Shown in pieces: positions 18,255 through 26,336 of a stretch of 64,000 nt of DNA (within the stretch, counting starts at the first letter, position 1; every line of letters starts with the position of its first letter). The translations under genes and the position numbers were made by a program. Source of the stretch: Actinoalloteichus fjordicus (GTDB taxonomy: Bacteria; Actinomycetota; Actinomycetes; Mycobacteriales; Pseudonocardiaceae); the NCBI RefSeq assembly GCF_001941625.1, contig NZ_CP016076.1, positions 2,480,001 to 2,544,000 of the forward strand. Reading direction: 5' to 3'. The notes under the pieces are model-generated. The model saw only the letters and a list, made by a program, of their open reading frames with translations, was not told where the DNA came from and made no database searches.

Positions 18255-18343
18255 CACGGCGCACCCCCGTCCCGCATCACCGGAGGACGGCCCTCGGCTG
18301 GCTGACGGCGGATGGTGACGGGGAGGGAAACAGAACTGGTCAT
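18251..18343 (-). CDS. 30-residue peptide gene, translationally coupled to its neighbour
   Basis: ATG at 18343 is preceded by GAAGGAG with 7-base spacing, a near-optimal ribosome site. The 30 codons begin MTSSVSLPVTIRRQPAEG and end GGAPW; the TGA at 18253-18251 overlaps the GTG start of the next gene as GTGA. It is too short for most gene callers. No signal peptide or known leader motif was recognised. It could be a conserved short protein, a leader peptide that sets translation of the next gene, or a peptide product. The ribosome site and stop/start overlap are strong evidence for translation; the role is unknown. Confidence 0.6.
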   Translation of the reverse strand: MTSSVSLPVTIRRQPAEGRPPVMRDGGAPW

Positions 18344-18384
18344 CGTCGACTCCTTCGGCGAACGGGTGACCTGAAGACGTCCGG

Positions 18385-18400
18385 AGCGTGATCGGACGCT
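18385..18400 (-). promoter_or_regulatory. Dyad upstream of the 30-codon gene
   Basis: AGCGT-GATCGG-ACGCT is an inverted repeat 42 bases upstream of the ATG, placed where an operator or core promoter would be expected. The rest of the gap up to 18831 shows only a -10-like TAGAAT (18790-18795) that may serve the L11 gene. Confidence 0.35.
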
Positions 18401-18831
18401 GATTCCGACGGTGCCTCAGGGGCAGGACGATGTCTGTGATTCACGAGGGAAACCACCCGGTCGATGGGCGCGCCGCACCGCAGATCCACACCCTGGGAGT
18501 GGCGTCACTCCGTCGGACGGTGATCGGTTCGCCCTGCACACGGCTCGGAGTGGCGCCGGAGCGGAGGACCCCGCGCGACCTGCATGGGCCCGCGTGTGAC
18601 ACAGTGGTGGGCAGGAGGCCGGTCCAGGCCTCGGATTCGCGGCGTGAGCCGACGGTCGAGGCGGATCAGGCGGAGTCGACGGCGGACCGACCTCATCACA
18701 CCACGCAGCTGTAGACGGTGTCATGCCGTGCGTGCCCGGCTCCTCGGGTGCCCTCGGCCCACGGGCCGTGTTCGGCGATCGGCGTGGTGTAGAATTCGTC
18801 GGCGAAGTGTACGAAAGGTGAGGGGTCGTAG

Positions 18832-19263
18832 GTGCCACCCAAGCAGCGCAAGACGTTCGAGGCGACACTCGAACTTGAGGCTGGCAATGCAGCCATGGTC
18901 GATCTCGGAAAGATGCTCGGCCCGACGGGTGTCAACACCCGGAACGTCAAGCTCGAGTACGACGAGAACACCTCCGCTCACCGAGGCGAGATCGTTCCCG
19001 TGGTGGTCTCGGTCTTCGAGGACCGGACCTACAAGCTCCGGTACAAGACTCCGCCCACGAGCTTCCTGATCCGTCAGGCCATGGGTGCGAAGTCCGGCTC
19101 CGAGCGCCCCGGTCACGTTCCCGGCGGCACCATCTCCAAGGAGCAGGTGCAGGCGATCGCCGAGCGCAAGATGCCCGACCTGAACGCGGGCGGCGACCTG
19201 GAGGCCGCGATGAAGATCGTGGCGGGCTCCGCGCGTTCCATGGGCGTCACCGTCCAGGCCTGA
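18832..19263 (+). CDS. rplK: Divergent stand-alone ribosomal protein L11 paralogue
   Basis: A 143-residue protein with full-length L11 architecture. The C-terminal RNA-binding domain is well conserved (LIRQAMGAKSGS, MPDLNAGGDLEAAMKIVAGSARSMGVTV). The N-terminal domain diverges: the usual proline-rich loop (NPxPPVGPALGQHG) is replaced by AAMVDLGKMLGPTG at residues 20-33 and has lost every proline of that loop. In the family these prolines contact 23S rRNA helices 43/44 and thiopeptide antibiotics. The usual neighbours nusG, secE and rplA are absent. The start is GTG at 18832 with GAGGGG 6 bases upstream, and a strong terminator follows, so it is monocistronic. It is likely a second L11 for special conditions or antibiotic resistance, not the housekeeping copy. 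Confidence 0.88.
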   Translation: MPPKQRKTFEATLELEAGNAAMVDLGKMLGPTGVNTRNVKLEYDENTSAHRGEIVPVVVSVFEDRTYKLRYKTPPTSFLIRQAMGAKSGSERPGHVPGGTISKEQVQAIAERKMPDLNAGGDLEAAMKIVAGSARSMGVTVQA

Positions 19264-19296
19264 GGCCTGCGGTTCCACCCTGAGCGAGGCTGACTG

Positions 19297-19327
19297 AAGG
19301 GGGCCACCCGAATCGGGTGGCCCCTTT
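19297..19327 (+). terminator. Intrinsic terminator of the L11 gene
   Basis: GGGGCCACCCG pairs with CGGGTGGCCCC around an AAT loop and ends in TTT (19325-19327). It lies 34 bases after the stop codon. The remaining bases to 19595 hold nothing recognised. Confidence 0.9.
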
Positions 19328-19595
19328 CGGCATGTCCGGACGTCTCCCGGTTGGGCAGTGCGGAACGAGGTCCGCCGGAGTCCGGCCGCCCTGGGCGTCG
19401 GACCCGGCCCGACGCCACCGGTCTGTCCCCCGCCTGCCACGTACAGGTCCGTGTCGGGGGCCACCGGCGCCGCCGGGCACTCGACGAGGAGCCGGCATCC
19501 GGCGCCGTCCCACGCCGAGGAGTCGACCACGGCCGTCGTCACCCGCGCGGCCGCAGTCGAAACTGGATCGCAGGCGGGCCGCGCGGGGCGGGCGA

Positions 19596-21218
19596 TCAGA
19601 CACCGCCCGCGAGGCTCTCCAGCTTCACGTCGGGATGGCGGCGGAGCAGCAGCCGCAGCGTGATGTCATCGGTGAACAGAGCAAGTTCCGCACCGTCGCC
19701 CCTGGTCAGAACCTCGCTGCTGGTGCCGTCGACCAGCTTGCGCTCGGCAGGGTCGCCCAGCCTGCGGACCACCGTGTAAGGCAGGTGATTCAGCAGGATC
19801 GTCACGCCGAACTCGTTCTGCAGCCGGTCGGTCGCGACCTCGAACTGCATGGGACCCACCGCCGCGAGCACCGGGGTCGCCTCGCCGCGCCGATCCGAAC
19901 GCAGGACCTGCACGACGCCCTCCTGCTCCAGCTGCTCGACGCCGCGCCGGAATTGCTTGGCCCGGCTGGGGTCCTTGGCCGAGGCGGTGGCGAAGTGGCG
20001 GGGCGCGAAGCTGGGCAGTCCGGGGAAGGTGACCTTCGGCCGCCCGGAGTACAGCGTGTCGCCTACTCGCAGGTTCGACGCGTTGACCAGGCCGATCACG
20101 TCGCCGGGATAGGCGACGTCCAGCGTGCTGCGCTGTTGCCCGAACACCTGCTGCGCGTACTTGGTGGCGAAGGGCCGTCCGCTGGCGGCGTGGGTGACGA
20201 CCATGCCTCGGTCGAAGCGGCCGGAGCAGACTCGGGCGAAGGCCACCTGATCGCGGTGCGCCCGGTCCATGCCGGTCTGCACCTTGAAGACGAACGCCGA
20301 GAACGGCGCCTCCAGCGGCCGCGCGCCGCCGTCGACGTCCGGGCGAGGGGTGGGGCGGGGCGCCAACTCGACCAGCAGGTCCAGCAGGTGCTTGACGCCG
20401 AAGTTGAGCACGGCGGAGCCGAAGAGCACCGGGGTGGCCCGCGCCTGGAGGAACTCCTCGTAGTCCAGGTCGGCCCCCGAGATGGACAGCAGCTCGGACT
20501 CCTCGCCCGCCTGGGCCCAGTCCTCCCCGACGGCCTCGGCCGCCTCGGCGGCCGACATCCGCTGGACGCCCGCCCGACCGGCACCCGCCGCGTTGCGCGT
20601 GAAGCCGATGAAGCCGCCCTCGGTGCGGTCCAGGACGCCGTGGAAGCGGCCCGCCTCGCCGACCGGCCAGGTCAACGGCATCGGGCGCAGGGAGATGCGC
20701 TCGGAGATCTCGTCACACAGCTCCAGCGCGCCCCGGCCGGGACGGTCCCACTTGTTGACGAAGGTGATCACCGGGATGTTCCGGTGGCGGCAGACGTCGA
20801 AGAGCTTGAGGGTCTGTGGCTCCAGGCCCTTGGCCGCGTCGAGCAGCATCACGGCGCAGTCGACCGCGGCGAGCACCCGGTAGGTGTCCTCGGAGAAGTC
20901 GGAGTGGCCCGGCGTGTCCAGGAGGTTGATCACCGAGTCGCCGTAGGCGAACTGGAGTGCGGCCGAGGTGATCGAGATGCCTCGGGCCTTCTCCATCTCC
21001 AGCCAGTCCGAGACGACGCCCTTGCGGCCCGCCTTGCCGTGCACCGCGCCCGCCTCCGAGATGACCTGCGCGTGCAGCGCGAGCGCCTCGGTGAGGGTGG
21101 ACTTTCCGGCGTCGGGGTGGCTGATCACCGCGAAGGTTCTCCGGCGGGCGGCCTCTCGTCTCACCAGCGACTCGTCGTTCTTCGTCTGTCGCCCGAGGGC
21201 CGGATCGTTGCCCGCCAC
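19596..21218 (-). CDS. prfC: Peptide chain release factor 3
   Basis: A 540-residue translational GTPase. Its motifs are the P-loop SHPDAGKST, switch region and DTPGHSDF (G3), NKWDRP (G4), and the RF3-specific C-terminal domains (RPFATKYAQQVFGQQR, ANASNLRVGDTLYSG-like section, QFEVATDRLQNEFGV). RF3 releases RF1/RF2 from the ribosome after peptide hydrolysis. I chose GTG at 21218 because AGGGAG lies 7 bases upstream and the length (540) is close to the family norm of about 530; a longer frame to 21287 adds an Arg-rich stretch without a ribosome site. It is not part of an obvious operon. Confidence 0.95.
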   Translation of the reverse strand: MAGNDPALGRQTKNDESLVRREAARRRTFAVISHPDAGKSTLTEALALHAQVISEAGAVHGKAGRKGVVSDWLEMEKARGISITSAALQFAYGDSVINLLDTPGHSDFSEDTYRVLAAVDCAVMLLDAAKGLEPQTLKLFDVCRHRNIPVITFVNKWDRPGRGALELCDEISERISLRPMPLTWPVGEAGRFHGVLDRTEGGFIGFTRNAAGAGRAGVQRMSAAEAAEAVGEDWAQAGEESELLSISGADLDYEEFLQARATPVLFGSAVLNFGVKHLLDLLVELAPRPTPRPDVDGGARPLEAPFSAFVFKVQTGMDRAHRDQVAFARVCSGRFDRGMVVTHAASGRPFATKYAQQVFGQQRSTLDVAYPGDVIGLVNASNLRVGDTLYSGRPKVTFPGLPSFAPRHFATASAKDPSRAKQFRRGVEQLEQEGVVQVLRSDRRGEATPVLAAVGPMQFEVATDRLQNEFGVTILLNHLPYTVVRRLGDPAERKLVDGTSSEVLTRGDGAELALFTDDITLRLLLRRHPDVKLESLAGGV

Positions 21219-21587
21219 TGTCCGCTCCCTGTCTTGTGCCGTCGGTGCGTGCGGCCGCCGTCGGATGCGCGCCGCGCGCCGAGTCACTCTACCGGCCCGT
21301 CACCTTCCGGCCCGACCCGCCGCAGGTCAGCGCCCTGCCGTGCAGGTCGTCCGCCTGCGCGGGCCGCGAGTCGTACCGGGACGGCGTAGGGGCCGACCGC
21401 CGGACACGGCACGACTGCTTCGGCCGAGGGTCGGTGCCCACGGCGCAGGCGCCCTGGTGCGCACGGGGACGGTGTCACGGGAGTGACGAGGTTTGCTCGA
21501 CGCATTGCTTCTGGTCGAAGTCACGGTTAACGTAGGTTTTACGGTCAATTGATGGATCTAGAGGAAAAAATCCTGGAGGGAGTCGGC
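21219..21587. promoter_or_regulatory. Divergent region upstream of lat
   Basis: About 370 bases between prfC and lat. The last 80 bases (from about 21500) are noticeably AT-rich (GGTTAACGTAGGTTTTACGG) for this genome and probably carry the lat promoter. An Lrp-type regulator often controls lat, but none is encoded nearby and no clear dyad is visible. Confidence 0.4.
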
Positions 21588-22940
21588 ATGACTCAGGGCA
21601 GCACGACGGCACTCGACGCGACGATCGCACCGAAGGACGTTCATCGGCTGCTGGGCAGGCACCTGCTCGTGGACGGCTTCCCCTTCGTCCTGGACACCAA
21701 GGCCAGCGCGGGCTCATGGCTCGTCGACGCGCGCAACGGCGACCGGTACCTGGACCTCTACTCCTTCTTCGCCTCCGCGCCGCTGGGCTTCAACCCCACG
21801 GGGATCGTGGACGACCCGGAGTTCATGGCGGTGCTCGCCGAGGTCGCGGCGAACAAGCCCGCGAACTCCGACATCTACACGACCCACTACGCCGCCTTCG
21901 TCGAGACCTTCGCCAGGGTGCTGGGCGACCCGGAGCTGCCGCACCTGTTCTTCGTCGAGGGCGGGGCGCTCGCGGTGGAGAACGCCCTCAAGTGCGCCTT
22001 CGACTGGAAGAGCAGGCACAACGAGCAGCACGGCCGGTCCCCGGAGCTCGGCACCCGCATCCTGCACCTCACCCGCGCCTTCCACGGCCGCAGCGGCTAC
22101 ACGATGTCGCTGACCAACACCGACCCTGGCAAGACGGCCCGCTACCCGGCCTTCGACTGGCCTCGGATCGAGTCCCCGGCACTGCGCTTCCCGGTCGCCG
22201 ACCACCTCGACGAGGTCATCGCCGCCGAGCAGCGGTCGCTGGCCGCCGCCGAGGCCGCCTTCGCCGCCCACCCCCATGACATCGCCGCCTTCATCGTCGA
22301 GCCCATCCAGGGCGAGGGCGGGGACAACCACCTGCGCCCCGAGTTCCTCCAGGCCATGGAGCGGCTCTGCCACGCCAACGACGCGTTGTTCATCGTCGAC
22401 GAGGTGCAGACCGGCGTCGGCGTCACCGGGACCGCCTGGGCCTACCAGCAGCTCGGCCTCCGACCGGACATCGTGGCCTTCTCGAAGAAGACGCAGGTCG
22501 GCGGCGTGATGGCAGGCCGTCGGGTGGACGAGGTGGCTGACAACGTCTTCGCCGTCGGCGGCCGCATCAACTCCACCTGGGGCGGCGGGCTGGTCGACAT
22601 GGTCCGTTCTCGCCGGTACCTGGAGATCATCGAGCGGGACGGCCTGTTCGACAAGGTCGCCGGGGACGGTGTCTGGCTGATCGAGCAGCTGACCGCGCTG
22701 GCGGGCCGCCACCCCGGCCGCATCGACAACATCCGAGGCCGAGGCCTGATGGTCGCGCTCGACCTGCCCGACACCGCGACTCGCAACGCGGTGCTGGGCA
22801 GACTACTGGAGCAGGAGGGGGTGCTGGCGCTGCCCAGCGGCGAGCGGTCGATCCGCTTCCGCCCCGCGCTGACGATCAGCCGGGACGAACTCGGCGTGGC
22901 GGTGACCGCGCTGGACACGGTGCTCGGCGCGACGGGCTGA
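21588..22940 (+). CDS. lat: L-lysine 6-transaminase
   Basis: A 450-residue class III PLP-dependent aminotransferase. The first 40 residues and the motif YLDLYSFFASAPLGFNP are characteristic of lysine epsilon-aminotransferase. The PLP pocket is FVEGGALAVENALK, the PLP-ring Asp is in FIVDEVQTGVG, and the Schiff-base Lys is in SKKTQVGG. It converts lysine and 2-oxoglutarate to 2-aminoadipate semialdehyde (piperideine-6-carboxylate) and glutamate. This is the first step of alpha-aminoadipate supply for cephamycin-type beta-lactams, but it also serves lysine catabolism and persistence physiology. No beta-lactam genes lie nearby. The start is ATG at 21588 with GGAGGGAG 5-6 bases upstream. Confidence 0.93.
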   Translation: MTQGSTTALDATIAPKDVHRLLGRHLLVDGFPFVLDTKASAGSWLVDARNGDRYLDLYSFFASAPLGFNPTGIVDDPEFMAVLAEVAANKPANSDIYTTHYAAFVETFARVLGDPELPHLFFVEGGALAVENALKCAFDWKSRHNEQHGRSPELGTRILHLTRAFHGRSGYTMSLTNTDPGKTARYPAFDWPRIESPALRFPVADHLDEVIAAEQRSLAAAEAAFAAHPHDIAAFIVEPIQGEGGDNHLRPEFLQAMERLCHANDALFIVDEVQTGVGVTGTAWAYQQLGLRPDIVAFSKKTQVGGVMAGRRVDEVADNVFAVGGRINSTWGGGLVDMVRSRRYLEIIERDGLFDKVAGDGVWLIEQLTALAGRHPGRIDNIRGRGLMVALDLPDTATRNAVLGRLLEQEGVLALPSGERSIRFRPALTISRDELGVAVTALDTVLGATG

Positions 22941-22979
22941 GTCGTCGATTCGCCGTGGCCGGTGGGCGTGACCGTTGTC

Positions 22980-23011
22980 GGGCGGGGCCGGGAGAGGGAG
23001 TCGGCCCGCCC
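22980..23011 (+). terminator. Hairpin after lat
   Basis: GGGCGGG (22980-22986) and the following GCCG pair with CGGCCCGCCC (23002-23011), with one bulged G. It lies between convergent lat and the gene ending at 23044. Confidence 0.55.
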
Positions 23012-23043
23012 GCCCGGCCCTGACCGGCCGGGCGAGTCGATGA

Positions 23044-23529
23044 TCAGAGCGGGGGCGGCGCCTGCGGGTGCTGTCCCTCGCCGTCGTCTGCGGCCCGCTC
23101 CGTGCGGCGGCGGATCTCCTCCTCGGCGAGCTGCCGCGCGGTGTCCGGATCCAGCGCCATCGCCTGGAGAACCGTCACCGCTCGGCCGTGCACCTGCTGC
23201 TCCAGCGCCCCGGCCGCCTCGTCGATGAACACCTGCGGCGCAGGCTCGGCCTCGCCGGGCATGAGCAGACCGGCCGCCCCTCTCATCCGCTGCGGCTCGC
23301 CCATCGTGACGTCGGTGCCGTCGACGATGGCACGGACCTGCCACCAGGCGAACGGATGGACCTCCTCGCCGAGCAGCCTGGTGGTCTCCAGCTCATACGG
23401 CTCGCCCAGCGCGGCCAGCCACCCCTCGGCTTGGGCGCGATCGAGGGTAGCGGCGATGATCGAGATGTTGGTCTCGCGGTGGCGGCGCGTCAGCAACCAG
23501 ATCCGGTTCGCGTCGTCATGGTCGGTCAT
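23044..23529 (-). CDS. Protein of unknown function
   Basis: A 161-residue soluble protein beginning MTDHDDANRIWLLTRRHRE. The first half looks alpha/beta (ISIIAATLDRAQAEGWLAAL, HPFAWWQVRAIVDGTDV); the C-terminus is helical and charged. The start is ATG at 23529 with AAGGGA about 7 bases upstream; longer frames have no ribosome site and run over the divergent CYTH gene. No family was recognised. It is divergent from the CYTH gene with only 69 bases between the starts. Confidence 0.65.
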   Translation of the reverse strand: MTDHDDANRIWLLTRRHRETNISIIAATLDRAQAEGWLAALGEPYELETTRLLGEEVHPFAWWQVRAIVDGTDVTMGEPQRMRGAAGLLMPGEAEPAPQVFIDEAAGALEQQVHGRAVTVLQAMALDPDTARQLAEEEIRRRTERAADDGEGQHPQAPPPL

Positions 23530-23598
23530 CGGGAGTCCCTTCACGGGCGGTGCGGGCGGGGTCGGCGCAGTCGGTCGAGGAAGCAGCGGAGCGGGCCG

Positions 23599-24135
23599 GT
23601 GGCCACGGAGTACGAGGCGAAGATTCTGGACGTGTCCGTCGACGCGGTCCGACAGGCGCTGCGACGGGCCGACGCCGAGTTCATCGGCGAGACCGCCCAG
23701 CGCCGCTACGTGTTCGACATCGTGGAAGGCGACGCCGCCACCTGGATGCGGCTGCGCGACAACGGCACGGTCGCCACGCTGTCGGTGAAGAAGATCGAAC
23801 ATGACGGCATCGGCGGCACGCACGAGTGGGAGACCGCCGTCGGCGACTTCGCCGAGACGCTGACCTTTCTGTCCCGGCTGGGCTACGAACCGAAGTCCTA
23901 TCAGGAGAACCGGCGCGAGTCCTACCGCTGCGACGGCGCGGAGATCGAGATCGACACCTGGCCGCTCATCCCGCCCTACGTCGAGATCGAGGCCGCCACG
24001 CGCGACCGGGTGGTGGCGACGGCCGCCCGGCTGGGCTTCGTCGAACACCAGCTCACCGGCGAGAACACCACCAAGGTCTACGCGCGCTACGGCATCGACC
24101 TGACCCGCATTCGGGAGCTGCGCTTTCCCGAGTGA
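23599..24135 (+). CDS. CYTH-domain protein (class IV adenylate cyclase / thiamine triphosphatase-like)
   Basis: A 178-residue single-domain protein. The CYTH signature ExExK is at residues 4-8 (EYEAK). It also has the tunnel-lining basic and acidic residues expected of the fold (WMRLRDNG, LSVKKIE, RRESYRCDGAEIEIDTWPLIPPYVEIEA). CYTH enzymes act on triphosphates with Mg or Mn: adenylate cyclase, thiamine triphosphatase or inorganic triphosphatase. PYVEIEA resembles CyaB-type cyclases, but the exact activity is open. The start is GTG at 23599 behind GGAG. It is followed directly by the CRISPR mini-array. Confidence 0.85.
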   Translation: MATEYEAKILDVSVDAVRQALRRADAEFIGETAQRRYVFDIVEGDAATWMRLRDNGTVATLSVKKIEHDGIGGTHEWETAVGDFAETLTFLSRLGYEPKSYQENRRESYRCDGAEIEIDTWPLIPPYVEIEAATRDRVVATAARLGFVEHQLTGENTTKVYARYGIDLTRIRELRFPE

Positions 24136-24157
24136 AGGGTGTCAGGCGTGCGGCTAG

Positions 24158-24185
24158 CGAACAGTCCCGAGGGTGCGGGACGAAT
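24158..24185 (-). repeat. Degenerate terminal CRISPR repeat
   Basis: This 28-base stretch matches the array repeat at 19 of 28 positions by eye (shared CGAACA, CCCG and GGTGCGGG cores) and sits 59 bases before the first clear repeat, close to the 61-base period. It is probably the decayed trailer-end repeat. Confidence 0.5.
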
Positions 24186-24216
24186 CCCGGATGAAGTAGG
24201 CCTTCTCTTCGGCCCC

Positions 24217-24427
24217 GGAACAACCCTGCGCGTGCGGGGAGGACCTCGTCGACCACGGCCCCGGACGCGGTGCATCGGGAACAACCCCGCGCGTGCGGGG
24301 AGGACCAGCCCTGTACGCCTGCGGACGTCAGGTCGGACGGAACAACCCCGCGCGTGCGGGGAGGACAGCCTGATCTTCTCGTCGCTGATGCCACCGGACG
24401 GAACAACCCCGCGCGTGCGGGGAGGAC
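24217..24427 (-). CRISPR. Four-repeat type I-E-like CRISPR mini-array, no cas genes in the window
   Basis: Four 28-base repeats start at 24217, 24278, 24339 and 24400. The core is ACCCCGCGCGTGCGGGGAGG, bounded by GGAACA and AC. Three unique 33-base spacers give an exact 61-base period. The first repeat has one change (CCCTGCG). On the minus strand the repeat begins GTCCTCCCCGC and ends GTTGTTCC, the usual type I-E orientation, so transcription should run right to left with the leader beyond 24428. The mutated and degenerate repeats at the left end fit the trailer. No cas gene lies within the window, so Cas proteins would have to act in trans. Confidence 0.93.
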
Positions 24428-24770
24428 ACTTGCTGACCTGGGGTTCTACTCGCCGGTAACCGGATTCTCGTTCACTGCTAATCGGCCCAGTGCCCGGATG
24501 TCGATTCCGAAGCGCGAGCGAATCTCCATGAACGGTGACGATACGCGATCGTCGTCGACGGCCGTCGGACGCTGATCCGACCCTGCCCGTCACCCGTTCG
24601 TGGTTGCAGCTCGAGGTGTCTCGTGCCTGGGCCGAGACCGCCGCCGGGCACTTCATGGAATCGTCACGCCAGGTCGATCGGCCGCAACACGCTGTGGCAA
24701 TCCTGGGAACGTGACCAGTGACAGGACGGCGCAGAGGCGCGATCACTCGACCCGGCACACAGTCTCACCG
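24428..24770. promoter_or_regulatory. Presumed CRISPR leader and upstream region of the ACT-GNAT gene
   Basis: About 340 bases. The first 100 are AT-richer than the surroundings (GGTTCTACTCGCCGGTAACC, TTCTCGTTCACTGCTAATCG), as expected for a leader read on the minus strand. No further gene was recognised. Confidence 0.4.
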
Positions 24771-26336
24771 ATGCACCCGCCCCAGGCGCCAGGGTCGCCG
24801 CAGGCCGTGCCGCCACGGGTGCCGGGATGGGCCAGGGAGGCGCTGGAGCTGGCGGGCGTGTTCTTCGCGGCCGCCGTCGCCCACGTCTTCGCGGGCGGGC
24901 TGGCCGAGCAGGAGGACGGCCCGGCCCTGCTGATGGTGACCGGCGCGGTGCTGGTCGCCGCCTCGGTCCTGGTGCGAGCCTGGCATTCCCGACGCGGTTC
25001 CGGTCGCCGCCCGGCGGTGCTGCGTACCGGACGTCGGCGGGATCGGGCCCTCGCCTGGATCTTCCGCGCCCGCAGGCGCAGGCTCGCAGGCGGAGGCGGG
25101 ACGATCACGGGTGAGGCAGGCCCAGCCGAGTCCGGCCCAAGAGAGTCCGGCCCGGCGCAGCCGCACCCGGCCGAATCCGACACCCGGCCCGCAGCCGACG
25201 GCCTCGTGGCCGAGACCGAGCGCGGCGCCGACGCGGCAGCGACGGCCGCGTCCGCAGCGCCGAGCCCTCGTCCCCTGTTCGTGCCGACGCAGCCGGGAGC
25301 CGCACGGGAAGCCGTCCTCTGGCGGCTGCGCGTGTCCGTCGAGGACCGGCCGGGCAGGCTGGCCTTCCTCACCGGCGTCCTCGCAGGCCTGTCGGTGGAC
25401 ATCCGATCGCTGGAGGTGCACCCGACCGATGCCGGGATCGTCGACGAGCTGCTCGTCGATGCGCCGACCTCGGTGACGGCAGCCGATCTCGCCGAGGCCC
25501 TGCTGCGCGCGGGCGGGACCCAGCCCCATGTCGTGCCCGCCGACCGCCATGAACTCACCGATCCGCCCGCGCGGGCGTTGGGACTGGCCGCCCGGATCGC
25601 GGCCGATCCCGACGAACTGGTCGCGGTTCTGGCCGATCTCCTCGACACGGCAGAGATCCGACTGGACGAGGTCGCGATCGGTGAGTCCGACGTGCTGGCG
25701 GGCACCCGGCTCACCCTTGCCGAGGCCCGGATCGGCACGCTGCGGCTGTCTCGGCCGGATCTGGCGTTCACCCCGGCCGAGTTCGCCAGGGCGCGGGCCC
25801 TGCGCGACCTGGCCGTCCAGATTCGGGCAGGCCGACGTCGGGACGGCGTCACGATGCTTGCGGCGGGGCGGGAGATCTCCGTCGAGCAGGCGGATCGACT
25901 CGACCTCGCGGCGGTGCGGGACCTCCACCGTCGATGTTCCCCGGACTCCCGGTTCCGCCGCTACCGCACCGCAGCCGGTCCTGGTCGGGACGGACTTCGG
26001 CGGCTGCTCACGCCGGGTCACGCCCACACCCTGCTGGCCAGGGACGCCGACGACGGCGTGATCGCCATGGCCTGTCTCGTCTGGCGCGACGGCGAGGGCG
26101 AACTGGGGTTGTTGGTACGCGACGACTGGCAGCGCCGTGGGCTGGGCACGATGCTGGCCCGCGAGCTGATGCGCACGGCCGAGGCACGGGGAGCCCGGTC
26201 GGTCCACGCCTACGTCCAGGCGGACAACCTCTGCATGATCAGGATCATGAACCGGGTGGTCCCCGAGCCCGCCCGCAGCTGTCGGGACGGCATCCTGCAC
26301 CTGACCGCCGATCTTCAGGACCAGCCCCGCACCTGA
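24771..26336 (+). CDS. Membrane-anchored ACT-domain GNAT acetyltransferase
   Basis: About 521 residues. Two hydrophobic segments lie near the N-terminus (LELAGVFFAAAVAHVFAGGL and LLMVTGAVLVAASVLVRAW), followed by an Ala/Glu/Pro linker. An ACT domain begins LWRLRVSVEDRPGRLAFLTG at about residue 180. The C-terminal GNAT domain carries LGLLVRDDWQRRGLGTMLA, where QRRGLG is the acetyl-CoA pyrophosphate loop, and AYVQADNLCMIRIMNR. ACT domains bind amino acids. ACT-GNAT fusions are known in actinomycetes as amino-acid-regulated protein lysine acetyltransferases; the N-terminal membrane part is an addition. ATG 24771 is one start; GTG 24711 (GGGA upstream) would add 20 residues. Neither ribosome site is strong. 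Confidence 0.82.
   Translation: MHPPQAPGSPQAVPPRVPGWAREALELAGVFFAAAVAHVFAGGLAEQEDGPALLMVTGAVLVAASVLVRAWHSRRGSGRRPAVLRTGRRRDRALAWIFRARRRRLAGGGGTITGEAGPAESGPRESGPAQPHPAESDTRPAADGLVAETERGADAAATAASAAPSPRPLFVPTQPGAAREAVLWRLRVSVEDRPGRLAFLTGVLAGLSVDIRSLEVHPTDAGIVDELLVDAPTSVTAADLAEALLRAGGTQPHVVPADRHELTDPPARALGLAARIAADPDELVAVLADLLDTAEIRLDEVAIGESDVLAGTRLTLAEARIGTLRLSRPDLAFTPAEFARARALRDLAVQIRAGRRRDGVTMLAAGREISVEQADRLDLAAVRDLHRRCSPDSRFRRYRTAAGPGRDGLRRLLTPGHAHTLLARDADDGVIAMACLVWRDGEGELGLLVRDDWQRRGLGTMLARELMRTAEARGARSVHAYVQADNLCMIRIMNRVVPEPARSCRDGILHLTADLQDQPRT

Noticed and set aside
18832-19263. Reading this L11 gene as the housekeeping rplK
   Set aside because: The canonical neighbours are absent and the highly conserved proline loop is lost, so a paralogue is more likely.
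23068-23598. Long in-frame N-terminal extension of the CYTH protein
   Set aside because: It lies antisense to the gene at 23044-23529 and has no ribosome site, while GTG 23599 places the ExExK motif at the N-terminus as in the family.
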